Source: Caulobacteraceae bacterium PMMR1
GTDB lineage: Bacteria; Pseudomonadota; Alphaproteobacteria; Caulobacterales; Caulobacteraceae
Assembly (NCBI GenBank): GCA_000733915.1
Contig: JPOM01000001.1
Location: 2,232,001-2,296,000 of the forward strand
Length of the DNA: 64,000 bases
Reading direction: 5' to 3'
In this document: positions 55,138 through 64,000 of the stretch, one piece after another
How positions within the stretch are numbered: position 1 is the stretch's first letter
How the letters are laid out: every line of letters starts with the position of its first letter
Position numbers and translations under genes: made by a program
The notes under the pieces: generated by a model
The model's input: the letters and a program-made list of their open reading frames with translations, nothing else
Databases searched by the model: none
Told to the model about the DNA's origin: nothing

Positions 55138-56922
55138 ATGACCGAGCCGGTGGACTTCGACGGCGGCGCGCCGCGCTCGCCCCGCTTCGGCGACATCTAC
55201 TTCAACCCCGACGACGGCCTGGCGGAGAGCCGGGCGGTGTTCCTGGCGGGCTGCGGCCTGCCGGACGCCTGGGCCGGGCGGCGGCGGTTCACGGTGGGCG
55301 AACTCGGCTTCGGCACGGGGCTGAACGTCCTGGCGCTCCTTGAGCTCTGGGCGCGGGCCAAGCCGGCGGACGGGCGGCTCCACATCTTCAGCGTCGAGGC
55401 GTTCCCCATCGCCCGCGAGGACGCCGCGCGGGCGCTTGCCGCCTTCCCCGAGCTCGCGCCCTTTGCCGCGCCGCTGCTGGCCGCCTGGCCGCAGGGACGC
55501 ACGGGCGGCCACACGATCGAGCTCGCGCCCGACGTGACGCTGCACCTGCAGGTGGGCGAGGCGGCCGAGGCCCTGGCGGGCTGGACGGGCCGCGCCGACG
55601 CCTGGTTCCTCGACGGCTTCGCGCCCGCCCGCAATCCGCGGATGTGGACGCCCGAACTCATGGCGCAGATCGCCGCCCACAGCGCGCCGGGCGCCCGCGT
55701 CGCCACCTTCACCGTGGCCGGCGCGGTTCGGGCGGGGCTGCAGGCGGCGGGATTCCAGGTCGCGCGCCTCCCGGGCTTCGGGCGCAAGAAGCAGCGGCTT
55801 CAGGCGCGTTTTCCGGGCCGCCCCGAAGCGGACCGTGTTCCCGGCCGGGCGGCGGTCGTGGGCGGCGGCGTCGCGGGCGCGTCGCTCGTGCGGGCGCTGC
55901 AGCGCCAGGGCTGGGCGACGATCCTGGTCGACAGCGGCCGCGGCGACGCCGCCTCAGCCAACCCCGCGGCCCTGGTCACGCCGCGCCTGGACGCCGGCCT
56001 CGGCCCGGCGGCGCGCCTGCATGCCGAGGCCTTCGCCCGCGCCTGCGCCCTGATCCGGCAGACCGCGCCTCACGCCGTTCTGGCCGAGGGCCTCGTGCAG
56101 TTCGCGCGCACGCCCCAGGACGTCGCCCGCTTCGACCGCCTCGCCGCCTGGACGGGGTTCGACCCCGGCGCCCTGGAGCGGCTGGGGCCGGAAACGGCCA
56201 GCGCGGCCCTGGGGGAAGCGGCGGGCGAGGCGCTGCGCCTGTGCGGCGGCCTGGTGATCGAGCCCGCGGCTCTGCTGCAGGCTTGGCTCGTCGGCGTCGA
56301 GCGCGTGGAGGCGCAGGTCGCCCGCATGGTCCGCGAGAGCGAGACCTGGCGGCTGCTCGACGCCGCAGGCCGGCCGATCGGCGAGGCCGAGACCGTGGTG
56401 ATCGCGTCGGGCGCCGGCGCGGCGGCGCTTCTGCCCGGCTTCGACCTCCGCCCCACCCGTGGCCAGGTCAGCGTGGCCGACCAGGTCCTGCCCGGCGCGC
56501 CCTCGGCCTTCGGCGGCTATGCCATCCCGACGCGCCAGGGCCTGCTCTTCGGGGCCACCCACGACCGGGGCGATGCGGGCCAGGACGTGCGCGAGGCCGA
56601 CCACGCCCGCAACCTCGCGCGCCTGGCGGAAGGCCGCCCGGCCCTCGCCCGGTCTCTCGCCGCATCCCTGGCCGACGCGCCGCTGCGAGGCCGCGCCGCC
56701 GTGCGCCTGGCCACGCCCGACCATCTTCCGCTGGCCGACGAGGTCGATCCCGGCCGCTTCGCCCTGACCGGCCTTGGCGGGCGGGGCTTCACGCTCGCCC
56801 CCTTGCTGGCGGAGCACGTGGCGGCCCTCTTGGCGGGGACGCCGAGCCCGCTGTCGCGCGACCTCGCCGGCCTCGTCCGCGCCGCGCGCCGGACCGTGCG
56901 CCTCGAGCTCCGAGGCGCGTGA
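55138..56922 (+). CDS. mnmC: Bifunctional tRNA 5-methylaminomethyl-2-thiouridine biosynthesis protein MnmC
   Basis: 594 residues, two domains. The N-terminal SAM methyltransferase (MnmC2: VGELGFGTGLNVLALLELWA; the catalytic WFLDGFAPARNPRMW) and the C-terminal FAD oxidoreductase (MnmC1: AAVVGGGVAGASLVRALQRQ; PTRGQVSVADQVLPGAPSAF; ALTGLGGRGFTLAPLLAEHV). Together they convert cmnm5(s2)U34 to mnm5(s2)U34 in tRNA anticodons. Start ATG at 55138. No neighbouring tRNA-modification genes. Confidence 0.95.
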   Translation: MTEPVDFDGGAPRSPRFGDIYFNPDDGLAESRAVFLAGCGLPDAWAGRRRFTVGELGFGTGLNVLALLELWARAKPADGRLHIFSVEAFPIAREDAARALAAFPELAPFAAPLLAAWPQGRTGGHTIELAPDVTLHLQVGEAAEALAGWTGRADAWFLDGFAPARNPRMWTPELMAQIAAHSAPGARVATFTVAGAVRAGLQAAGFQVARLPGFGRKKQRLQARFPGRPEADRVPGRAAVVGGGVAGASLVRALQRQGWATILVDSGRGDAASANPAALVTPRLDAGLGPAARLHAEAFARACALIRQTAPHAVLAEGLVQFARTPQDVARFDRLAAWTGFDPGALERLGPETASAALGEAAGEALRLCGGLVIEPAALLQAWLVGVERVEAQVARMVRESETWRLLDAAGRPIGEAETVVIASGAGAAALLPGFDLRPTRGQVSVADQVLPGAPSAFGGYAIPTRQGLLFGATHDRGDAGQDVREADHARNLARLAEGRPALARSLAASLADAPLRGRAAVRLATPDHLPLADEVDPGRFALTGLGGRGFTLAPLLAEHVAALLAGTPSPLSRDLAGLVRAARRTVRLELRGA

Positions 56923-56969
56923 GCCCTCGCTTGACCCTGCCGGGCGAAGCCGCGTCTTAGTGGGGCTGC

Positions 56970-58363
56970 ATGCGCCTGCCGCCGCTCTTCCGCACCACCG
57001 CCTTTCGCCTGACGGTGCTGTTCACGGCCCTGTTCGCAGCGGTCGCGGCGGCCTTCCTGACCTACATCTATGTCGCCACCGCCGGCGAGGTGACCCGGCG
57101 CGCGGACAGCGAGACCGCGCGGGAGCTCTCCTCGCTCAAGGCCGTCTACGCCCGGGGCGGGGTGAATGCGCTGAACCAGGCGATCATCGAGCGGGCCGTG
57201 GGCGAGCGGCCGTTCCTATACCTGCTCATGGACGCTCACGGAAAGCCGATCACGGGCAATCTCGGCCAAACGCCGGTGGAGCCCAGGACGGCGACCGACG
57301 CCCGCGTCAGCTTCCGCTTCACCGACACCGACCCGGACGGCGGGGTCGTGCACCGCCCCGCCTTCGGCCGCCAGGTGGCCTTGAGCGGCGGCGAGCGCCT
57401 GTTCGTGGGCGTCGACATCGCCGAGGGCCGCGCCTACGCCATGCGGATCAGCCGGGCGCTCTGGGGTGCGGGCGTCCTGGTCGCCGTTCTGGGCCTGATG
57501 GGCGGGCTGGCGGTGGCGCGCAACGCTGGGCGCCAGATCCAGGGGCTGACCGACCTCGTCATCCGGGTGCAGGCCGGCGACCTGAAGGCCCGCGCGCCGG
57601 TCCGCGGCGGCCGCGACGAATACGACGAGCTGGCGCTGGGGCTGAACGGCATGCTCGACCGGATCGAGCGGCTGATGGGGGGGCTGCGCCACGCCGGGGA
57701 CGCCATCGCCCACGACCTACGCTCGCCGCTCACGCGTCTGCGCGCCCGGCTGGAGGCGGCGCTGATCGAAGCCGAAGGCGGGCGGGGCGATCCCACGGCC
57801 GCCCTGGCGCAGGCCGTGGAGGACGCCGACGCGGTGCTGCAGACCTTCAACGCCGTGCTCGCCATCGCCCGGCTGGAGGCGGCGGGGCGGATCGCCAATC
57901 CCGAGCCCTTCGACGCCGCCGAGATGGCGGCGGGCGCCGCGGAGCTCTACGGCCCGCTCTGCGAGGACAAGGGCGTGGATTTCGGCGCCGAGCTCGGGCG
58001 CGGTCTGACCCTCCGAGGCGACCGCGGCTTCGCCACCCAGGCCCTCGCCAACCTGCTCGACAACGCGGTCAAATACACCCCCGCGGGCGGGGCGGTGATG
58101 CTGCGCACGCGCCGCCGCGCCTCCGGCGAGGTGGAGGTCTCCGTCACCGACACCGGCCCGGGCGTGCCCGCGGAGGACCGGGCGCGCGTCGTGCAGCGCT
58201 TCGTGCGCCTGGAGAACAGCCGTAGCCAGCCCGGAGCGGGGCTGGGTCTGGCCATGGTGGCGGCGGTGGCGGCGGCGCATGGGGCCGGCTGGAGCTCGAC
58301 GACGGGCCGGGCGGGCCGGCCGGACCGGGGCTGCGCGCGGCGCTGGTGTTCCCCAGCGCGTGA
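56970..58363 (+). CDS. Two-component sensor histidine kinase (3' end frameshifted)
   Basis: About 464 residues once corrected. Two N-terminal membrane helices bracket a periplasmic sensor (LTVLFTALFAAVAAAFLTYI; ALWGAGVLVAVLGLMGGLA), then HAMP, an H-box DAIAHDLRSPLTRLRARLE, N-box LANLLDNAVKYTPAGG, and ATP lid DTGPGVPAEDRARVV with GAGLGLAMV. At a G4 run (58281-58284) one G appears missing: the frame is lost after AAVAAAHG, and the restored frame ends RLELDDGPGGPAGPGLRAAL with a stop at 58363. Uncorrected it would run into the next gene to 58559. No response regulator gene is adjacent. Confidence 0.88.
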
Positions 58364-58443
58364 GGGCGCTGGTCGGGCCCGCTTGCCGCCCTGGCCGGCG
58401 CAGGCTAGCTCGGCCATGACCCTACGAGGAGGGGACCCCGACC

Positions 58444-59946
58444 ATGACGCTCCGCACGATCCTGGCCGCTGCGGCGGTCCTCGCCCTGCTCGGCGGCGCA
58501 GCCCAGGCGGCCGAGGAGCCCGCCAAGGGCGACCCCAAGCCCGCCGCTGCAGCGTCTGACGCCCTGCCGCCCCTGCCGGCCGACGCCCGCGTCGCCCAGA
58601 CCACCACTGTCTCGGGCCGCACCCTGAACTACACCGCGAACGTGGGGTCGCTGCCGGTGCGCGACGACAAGGGCAAGAAGATCGCGGAGGTGGTCTTCAC
58701 CGCCTACACCCTCGACGGGCCGCGCGATCCGAACCGCCCGGTGACCTTCGCCTTCAATGGCGGACCAGGCGCGGCGTCGGTCTATCTGAACCTCGGCGCC
58801 ATCGGGCCCAAGCGCATCCAGTTCGGGGCCCAGGGCGACAGTCCTTCCGATCCCGTCCGGCTGAAGGACAACCCCGCCACCTGGCTCGACTTCACCGACC
58901 TGGTGTTCATCGACCCGGTCGGCACGGGCTTCTCCCGCGCCCTGGTCCCGCCCGCCGAGGCCAAGCCGCACTTCTTCGAGATGGACAGCGACATCGCCTA
59001 CCTCTCGCGCATCGTCTACGACTGGCTGCTGAAGAACCAGCGCCTCACCTCGCCCAAATACGTCGTCGGTGAGAGCTATGGCGGCTACCGCGGGCCGCGG
59101 GTGACGCACTATCTGCAGACCAATCTCGGCGTGGGCGTGAACGGGGTCGTGCTGGTCTCGCCCGCGCTCAGCGCCGCCTTCCACGACACGGACGCCTCGC
59201 CGCTGCACTTCATGGCGTCCCTGCCCTCGATGGCGGCGGCGAACTTCGAGCGGCAGGGCCGCCTGGACGCGGCCCACATGGCGGAGGTCGAGGCCTATGT
59301 ACGGGGCGAGTTCGCGACCGACCTCCTGCGGGGCCAGGCCGACCCTGCCGCTGTGGACCGCGTGGTCAAGCGGGTCAGCGCCTACACGGGCCTCGATCCC
59401 GTCGAGGTGCGGCGCATGGGCGGGCGCATCGACGACCGCTACTTCCTGCGGGCGCTTTACCGGGACCAGGGGCGGATCGGCAGCTGGTACGACAGCAATG
59501 TGACCAGCTTCGATCCCTATCCCTGGTCGCCCGACCAGCGGGTGAACGACCCGGTGCTGGACGCCATCTTGGCCCCCACGACCAGCGCCATGGTGGACTT
59601 CGTGACCCGCGTCGTGGGCTGGAAGGTCGATGCGCGCTACGAGCCGCTCAGCACCGCGGTGAACCGGGACTGGGAGAAGAACTGGTGGCGGCTGATCGAT
59701 GCGGCGTCCGACCTGCGCGAGGCGGTGGCGATCGACCCCAAGCTTCGGGTGCTGATCGTGCACGGCTATGACGACCTGAGCTGCCCCTATTTCGCCAGCC
59801 GCCTGATCCTGGACCAGATGCCGGCGATGGGCGCGCCCGGCCGGGTGCAGGTGAAGGCCTATCCTGGCGGGCATATGTTCTACTCTCGCCCGGACAGCGG
59901 CGCGCAACTCCGCCGCGACGTGCAGGCGATCTACGCCGGGGGCTGA
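58444..59946 (+). CDS. Serine carboxypeptidase-like S10 family peptidase
   Basis: 500 residues. Signal peptide (LAAAAVLALLGGAAQAA). Family S10 triad: Ser ~211 in VVGESYGGYRGPRV, Asp in LIVHGYDDLSCPYF and His in YPGGHMFYSR, plus the substrate-site segment FAFNGGPGAASVYLNLGAIG and the FIDPVGTGFSRAL motif. Secreted exopeptidase acting at acidic pH by family. Start ATG at 58444 follows GAGGAGGGGA. Downstream of the histidine kinase. Confidence 0.93.
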   Translation: MTLRTILAAAAVLALLGGAAQAAEEPAKGDPKPAAAASDALPPLPADARVAQTTTVSGRTLNYTANVGSLPVRDDKGKKIAEVVFTAYTLDGPRDPNRPVTFAFNGGPGAASVYLNLGAIGPKRIQFGAQGDSPSDPVRLKDNPATWLDFTDLVFIDPVGTGFSRALVPPAEAKPHFFEMDSDIAYLSRIVYDWLLKNQRLTSPKYVVGESYGGYRGPRVTHYLQTNLGVGVNGVVLVSPALSAAFHDTDASPLHFMASLPSMAAANFERQGRLDAAHMAEVEAYVRGEFATDLLRGQADPAAVDRVVKRVSAYTGLDPVEVRRMGGRIDDRYFLRALYRDQGRIGSWYDSNVTSFDPYPWSPDQRVNDPVLDAILAPTTSAMVDFVTRVVGWKVDARYEPLSTAVNRDWEKNWWRLIDAASDLREAVAIDPKLRVLIVHGYDDLSCPYFASRLILDQMPAMGAPGRVQVKAYPGGHMFYSRPDSGAQLRRDVQAIYAGG

Positions 59947-60009
59947 GGGGGCGCGGTTGCATCCCGATCGGGCCCGGGGCGTTCGGGGCCGACAGGAGGC
60001 GCGCGGGCC

Positions 60010-60486
60010 ATGGCGGCGGGTGCGGCGAGGCGAGGGGCGGTGGTCCTGGGCGGGGCGGCGAGCCTGGCGCTGGCCGGGGTCTGGTTCGGCGGCTATGCGA
60101 CGCCGGTCTTTCCCCAGGCGCCCGAGGCGATGGCGGCCGCCGCGATGGCGCCTGCGGCCGAGCGGGGCGACCCCTATGCCGGCTTCGTCCCGCCAAGCCC
60201 TGTCCCGGCCCTCGCCGCGCCGCCGGCGGCCGCCGTGACGCCCGCCGTCGCCCCTCATCCGGTCGGCGTCGAGCTCGACCGGCTGGAGCGGAAGGTGCAA
60301 GCCGACCTCGCCGAGGCGCGCCGGGAAGAAGCCCGCGCTCAGGAAATGCGGCAGACCGCCGCCAGCGCCGAGTCGATCCCACCCCCGGCGCCCCTCGCAG
60401 TCCCGAGCCCGCCCGCGCCGACCGCCGAGGCGGGCGCCAGCGCCGCGCCGGACAAGGCGTCGGCCCGCCTGACGCCCGAGGGCTGA
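60010..60486 (+). CDS. Hypothetical Pro/Ala-rich membrane-anchored protein
   Basis: 158 residues. An N-terminal hydrophobic stretch (RGAVVLGGAASLALAGVWFG) could be a signal anchor; the rest is Ala/Pro-rich with one short charged helix (LDRLERKVQADLAEARREEA). No family recognised; possibly a low-complexity envelope protein. Codon usage is compatible with its neighbours. Lies between the S10 peptidase and the PfkB kinase genes on the same strand. Confidence 0.55.
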   Translation: MAAGAARRGAVVLGGAASLALAGVWFGGYATPVFPQAPEAMAAAAMAPAAERGDPYAGFVPPSPVPALAAPPAAAVTPAVAPHPVGVELDRLERKVQADLAEARREEARAQEMRQTAASAESIPPPAPLAVPSPPAPTAEAGASAAPDKASARLTPEG

Positions 60487-60557
60487 CGCGCCCAGGATTT
60501 GCACCGACCGCCTTCAGGGGCTAGGGCTCGGGCCTCAGATGCCGTCCGGAGCCCCGC

Positions 60558-61565
60558 GTGTCCGCCGCCTACGACCTCTGCGCCCTCGGCAACGCCATCG
60601 TCGACGTGATCGCCCCCGCCGACGACGCCTTCCTGGCCGCCGAAGGCCTGGTGAAGGGCTCCATGCAGCTGATCGACGCGGCCCGCGCCGACAGCCTCTA
60701 CGCGCGCATGGGGCCGGGGGTGGAGGCCTCGGGCGGCTCGGCGGGCAATACGGTGGCCGGGGTGTCCAGCCTCGGCGGTCAGGCGGCCTATGTCGGCAAG
60801 GTCGCGGCCGACACCCTGGGGGAGGTGTTCCGCCACGACATCACCGCCATCGGCGCGCACTTCGACACTCGCCCGCTCCAGAACGGACCGGGCACGGGGC
60901 GCTGCCTCATCAATGTGACGCCGGACGGCCAGCGGACCATGAGCACCTTCCTCGGCGCCGCCAGCCTCCTCACCCCCGAGGACGTGGACCCGGCGCCCGT
61001 GAAGGGCGCGCACCTCCTTTACCTGGAAGGCTACCTCTTCGACCCGGACGCGGCGCGGCGGGCCTTCGCCAAGGCCGCCGGGATCGCCCGCAATGCGGGG
61101 CGGATGATCGCGCTGACGCTCTCCGACAGCTTCGTGGTCGAGCGCCATCGCGCGGCGCTTTTGGCCTTCATCGACTCCGAGATCGACGTGGTGCTTGCCA
61201 ATGAGGCGGAGCTTTCGGCGCTGTTCCAGACTCCCGACTTCGACCAGGCGCTGGCGGCGCTCAGGCAGCGGACCCGCGTGGCGGCGGTGACCCGGGGGGC
61301 CGCGGGCTCGGTGATCGCGACCGCCTCGGAGACGGTCAGGGTCAAGGCCGCTCCGGTCCGACAGGTGGTCGACACCACGGGCGCCGGCGACCAGTACGCC
61401 GCGGGCTTCCTGTTCGGCCTGGCGCGCGGGCGCCCGCTCGGCGAGTGCGGCGCCCTGGGCTCCCTCGCCGCCGCCGAGGTGATCGGCCACTACGGCCCCC
61501 GGCCCCAGGTCTCGCTGAAGGCGCTGGCCGCCGAGGCGGGCCTGCTGCAGGCGGCGGTGGCATGA
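60558..61565 (+). CDS. PfkB family carbohydrate kinase (adenosine kinase-like)
   Basis: 335 residues from a GTG at 60558. PfkB fold: N-terminal [35 protein letters not shown] (first PfkB signature region), and [20 protein letters not shown] with the catalytic DTTGAGD. Related to bacterial adenosine kinases and ribokinases; exact substrate is not decided by sequence. Its stop overlaps the hisB start (ATGA), so it is translated with the histidine genes. Confidence 0.9.
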   Translation: MSAAYDLCALGNAIVDVIAPADDAFLAAEGLVKGSMQLIDAARADSLYARMGPGVEASGGSAGNTVAGVSSLGGQAAYVGKVAADTLGEVFRHDITAIGAHFDTRPLQNGPGTGRCLINVTPDGQRTMSTFLGAASLLTPEDVDPAPVKGAHLLYLEGYLFDPDAARRAFAKAAGIARNAGRMIALTLSDSFVVERHRAALLAFIDSEIDVVLANEAELSALFQTPDFDQALAALRQRTRVAAVTRGAAGSVIATASETVRVKAAPVRQVVDTTGAGDQYAAGFLFGLARGRPLGECGALGSLAAAEVIGHYGPRPQVSLKALAAEAGLLQAAVA

Positions 61566-62158
61566 GCGCGGCCCGCACGGCGGAGGTCGTCCGCAACACC
61601 AAGGAGACCCGTATCCGCGTCGCCTTGAACCTGGACGGCGTCGGCGCGACCGAGATCCGCACGGGCATCGGCTTCTATGACCACATGCTGGAGAGCTTCG
61701 GCCGGCATGGCGGCTTCGACCTCCAGATCCACACCGAAGGCGACCTCCACATCGACATGCACCACACGGTGGAGGACACCGGCATCGTGCTGGGCCAGGC
61801 CTTCGCCCAGGCGCTGCCCGGCTTCAAGGGCGTGCGCCGCTTCGGCCACGCCTATGTCCCGATGGACGAGACCTTGACCCGCTGCGCCGTGGACCTGTCC
61901 AACCGGCCCTACCTGGTGTGGAAGGTCGCCTTCACCCGCCCCAAGATCGGCGAGTTCGACACCGAGCTGTTCAAGGAGTTCCACCAGGCCTTCGCCATGA
62001 ACGCGGGCGCGTGCGTGCACCTGGAGACGCTCTACGGCGAAAACAGCCACCACATCGCGGAGAGCGGGTTCAAGGCCCTGGCGCGGGCCCTGCGCACCGC
62101 GGTGGAGCTCGACCCCAAGACCGGGGGCCAGGCGCCCTCGACCAAGGGCGTGCTGTGA
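61562..62158 (+). CDS. hisB: Imidazoleglycerol-phosphate dehydratase
   Basis: 198 residues from the ATG at 61562. Monofunctional HisB. Mn-binding histidine pairs appear in [37 protein letters not shown] and [18 protein letters not shown]. Catalyses dehydration of IGP to imidazole-acetol phosphate in histidine synthesis. First his gene of the run hisB-hisH-hisA-hisF. Confidence 0.97.
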   Translation: MSAARTAEVVRNTKETRIRVALNLDGVGATEIRTGIGFYDHMLESFGRHGGFDLQIHTEGDLHIDMHHTVEDTGIVLGQAFAQALPGFKGVRRFGHAYVPMDETLTRCAVDLSNRPYLVWKVAFTRPKIGEFDTELFKEFHQAFAMNAGACVHLETLYGENSHHIAESGFKALARALRTAVELDPKTGGQAPSTKGVL

Positions 62159-62180
62159 GCGGCGGCTGGAGCGGGGCGTC

Positions 62181-62822
62181 GTGAACAGCGTCGCCCTGAT
62201 CGACTACGGCTCGGGCAACGTCCGCTCGGTGGAGCAGGCGCTCTGGCAGGCGGCGCGGCGGGCGGGCAAGCGCCGCGACATCCGCCTGACCAACGACCCC
62301 GACTTCATCGCCCGCGCGGGCGCCATCGTGCTGCCGGGCGTGGGCGCGTTCGCCGCCTGTATGGCCGCGCTTCAGGCTCGCGACGGCCTGATCCCGGCGC
62401 TCGAGGCCGGCGTGAAGGCGGGGGCGGCCTTCCTGGGCATCTGCGTCGGCATGCAGCTGATGGCCGACCGGGGGCTGGAGTTCGGGGAGACGGCGGGCCT
62501 CGGCTGGATCCCCGGCGCCGTGGAGGCGCTGAGGCCCGGCGACCCGCACTTGCGCGTGCCGCACATGGGCTGGAACGAGGTGCGGCCGAGCGTGGCGCAC
62601 CCGGTGCTGCGCGACCTCGGCGAGGGGCGCGCCTTCTATTTCGCCAATTCCTTCACCCTGCGCCCGGCGGACCCGGCGACGGCGGTCGCCACCACCGAGC
62701 ACGGCGAGCGCTTCGTCAGCATCGTGGGGCGCCACAACCTGCTCGGCGTGCAGTTCCACCCGGAGAAGAGCCAGGCGGCGGGCCTGGACCTGCTCGCCCG
62801 CTTCCTGGAGTGGCGGCCCTAG
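62181..62822 (+). CDS. hisH: Imidazole glycerol phosphate synthase glutaminase subunit
   Basis: 213 residues from a GTG at 62181. Class I glutamine amidotransferase that feeds ammonia to HisF. Catalytic triad: Cys in [13 protein letters not shown], His and Glu in [12 protein letters not shown]-terminal [18 protein letters not shown] and VLPGVGAF are typical. 22 bp after hisB. Confidence 0.96.
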   Translation: MNSVALIDYGSGNVRSVEQALWQAARRAGKRRDIRLTNDPDFIARAGAIVLPGVGAFAACMAALQARDGLIPALEAGVKAGAAFLGICVGMQLMADRGLEFGETAGLGWIPGAVEALRPGDPHLRVPHMGWNEVRPSVAHPVLRDLGEGRAFYFANSFTLRPADPATAVATTEHGERFVSIVGRHNLLGVQFHPEKSQAAGLDLLARFLEWRP

Positions 62823-62926
62823 CGCCCGCCCCGCGCCTTCGCCCGCCGGGGCCCGCGCCTGCGCGCGGGACGGCTCGGGTCCAGGCCCGCTTGATCCCGG
62901 GCCCGGGTCTCGCCTAGGTGCGGCCC

Positions 62927-63667
62927 ATGATCCTTTACCCCGCCATCGACTTGAAGGACGGCCGCTGCGTGCGCCTGCTGCAGGGCGACCTCGCGCGCGT
63001 GACCGTCTTCAACGAGGACCCCGCCGACCAGGCCCGGCGCTTCTCCGCCCAGGGCTTCAGCTGGCTGCACGTGGTGGACCTCGACGGCGCGGTCGAGGGG
63101 CGGTCGGTGAACGCCGCGGCGGTCTCGGCCATCCTGAACGCGGTCTCGATCCCGGTGCAGCTCGGCGGCGGCATCCGTTCCGAGGCCGACGTGGCGCGCT
63201 GGATCGAGGCGGGCGTCAGTCGCGTGGTGCTGGGCACCGCGGCCGTGCGCGACCCCGCCCTGGTGCGCAAGGCCGCCGCCGACTACCCCGAGCAGGTGGC
63301 GGTGGCCATCGACGTGCGCGACGGCCGCGTCGCGGTGGACGGCTGGACGGGCGCGTCCGACGCCCGGCCGGCCGATCTCGCGCGCCGCTTCGAAGACGCC
63401 GGCGTCGCGGCCCTGATCGTCACCGACATCAGCCGCGACGGCGCCATGACCGGCGTCAATGTCGAGGGCGTGGGCGAGCTGGCCGACCAGATCGCCATTC
63501 CGGTGATCGCGTCGGGCGGGGTCGCGGGCGTGGGCGACATCGAGGCCCTGTGCGCCCGCCCGGGCCGGCCCATCGCAGGCGCGATCCTGGGCCGCGCCCT
63601 CTACACCGGGGCGATCGCGCCAGAGGCCGCGCTCGCCGCCGCCCGTCGCCCCCGGCGCGCCGCCTGA
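62927..63667 (+). CDS. hisA: ProFAR isomerase HisA
   Basis: 246 residues from the ATG at 62927 ([19 protein letters not shown]). Beta/alpha barrel isomerising ProFAR to PRFAR. Catalytic Asp ~8 in PAIDLKDG and Asp in [13 protein letters not shown]; phosphate loops [15 protein letters not shown] and [16 protein letters not shown]. The 104 bp before it hold GC-rich inverted repeats but no gene; hisH and hisA may use separate signals. Confidence 0.97.
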   Translation: MILYPAIDLKDGRCVRLLQGDLARVTVFNEDPADQARRFSAQGFSWLHVVDLDGAVEGRSVNAAAVSAILNAVSIPVQLGGGIRSEADVARWIEAGVSRVVLGTAAVRDPALVRKAAADYPEQVAVAIDVRDGRVAVDGWTGASDARPADLARRFEDAGVAALIVTDISRDGAMTGVNVEGVGELADQIAIPVIASGGVAGVGDIEALCARPGRPIAGAILGRALYTGAIAPEAALAAARRPRRAA

Positions 63668-63678
63668 GCGGTCCCGGC

Positions 63679-64000
63679 ATGCTCTGCGTCCGCGTCATCC
63701 CCTGCCTGGACGTGAAGGACGGTCGCGTCGTGAAGGGCGTGCAGTTCCTCGACCTGCGCGACGCGGGCGATCCGGTCGAGCAGGCCCGCGCCTATGACCT
63801 CGCCGGCGCCGACGAGCTCATGTTCCTCGACATCACCGCCAGCCACGAAGGCCGCGGCGCCATGCTGGACGTGATCGCCCGCACGGCCGAGGTCTGCTTC
63901 ATGCCCCTGTCGGTGGGCGGGGGCGTGCGCAGCGTCGAAGACGTGCGCAGCCTGCTCAAGGCCGGCGCGGACAAGGCCTCGATCAACACCGCCGCGGTGG
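63679..64000 (+). CDS. hisF: Imidazole glycerol phosphate synthase cyclase subunit (truncated by window end)
   Basis: The first 107 residues of His[20 protein letters not shown] with the catalytic Asp, [19 protein letters not shown], and the first phosphate loop [16 protein letters not shown]. The gene continues past 64000; a full HisF is about 253 residues. It joins ammonia from HisH to PRFAR, giving IGP and AICAR. 11 bp after hisA. Confidence 0.96.
   Translation, partial: MLCVRVIPCLDVKDGRVVKGVQFLDLRDAGDPVEQARAYDLAGADELMFLDITASHEGRGAMLDVIARTAEVCFMPLSVGGGVRSVEDVRSLLKAGADKASINTAAV

Noticed and set aside
1-64000. CRISPR arrays, riboswitches, rRNA genes, prophage or defence systems.
   Set aside because: No evenly spaced repeats, no rRNA and no recognisable phage or defence proteins were seen. 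Leader or riboswitch structures near metW, thrS and the his genes were considered but nothing convincing was found.

Overview
The window is very GC-rich, densely coded chromosomal DNA from an alphaproteobacterium, most likely a Caulobacterales member close to Phenylobacterium/Caulobacter. This is inferred from a GcrA-type cell-cycle regulator, an alphaproteobacterial petABC operon, a plant-type glutamate-cysteine ligase, a membrane-anchored cytochrome c of the CycM type, and the hisB-hisH-hisA-hisF order. It is mainly core genome. The only clear mobile DNA is a 0.6 kb internally deleted IS256-family derivative next to a tRNA-Ser gene.

Layout. 1-5.6 kb: SAM methyltransferase, P-II protein, metW, a membrane M28 peptidase and prfA. 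5.7-9.7 kb (minus strand): a two-module cysteine-rich protein of unknown function, then petA-petB-petC. 9.8-16.3 kb (plus): ftsK, then an overlapping yidD-thrS-GT2 chain and a small membrane protein. 16.4-22.4 kb: carboxylesterase (plus), then a solute-binding lipoprotein, an FKBP lipoprotein, threonine ammonia-lyase, and overlapping kdsB-pheA (minus). 22.6-26.6 kb (plus): membrane cytochrome c, HIT protein, sdhC-sdhD-sdhA; no sdhB follows. 26.7-30.7 kb: DUF6445-like protein, rsmB, SDHAF4, FUSC transporter, a glycine-rich lipoprotein and gcrA. 31-38 kb: gshA, Rrf2 regulator, POT transporter, cytochrome c/sorbosone dehydrogenase and a VWA protein. 38-43.6 kb: GH1-RmlD fusion, serine hydrolase, ABC-2 permease, murI. 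43.9-47.8 kb: IS256 derivative, tRNA-Ser(CGA), tandem alpha/beta hydrolase, yebC, a pentapeptide-like protein, tRNA-Leu(GAG). 47.9-53.3 kb (minus): ubiH-like gene, MFS, fabI, ggt. 53.4-64 kb (plus): nrdB, Asn/Thr-rich lipoprotein, mnmC, histidine kinase, S10 peptidase, PfkB kinase and hisB-hisH-hisA-hisF (cut by the window end).

The respiratory genes fit together: succinate dehydrogenase reduces quinone, bc1 passes electrons on, and the membrane cytochrome c can carry them to an oxidase outside the window. Electron-transfer, envelope (kdsB, murI, fabI, GT2) and cell-cycle (ftsK, gcrA, nrdB) functions dominate.

Two window-wide points affect how the annotation should be read. First, at least eight and probably nine otherwise well-conserved genes are broken by one-base indels, mostly single missing bases in G/C runs, including housekeeping genes such as rsmB and gcrA. 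This looks like sequencing or assembly error rather than gene decay. Second, sequences matching the NrdR-box core occur not only upstream of nrdB but also twice between gcrA and gshA, a possible link between dNTP supply, glutathione and the cell cycle.
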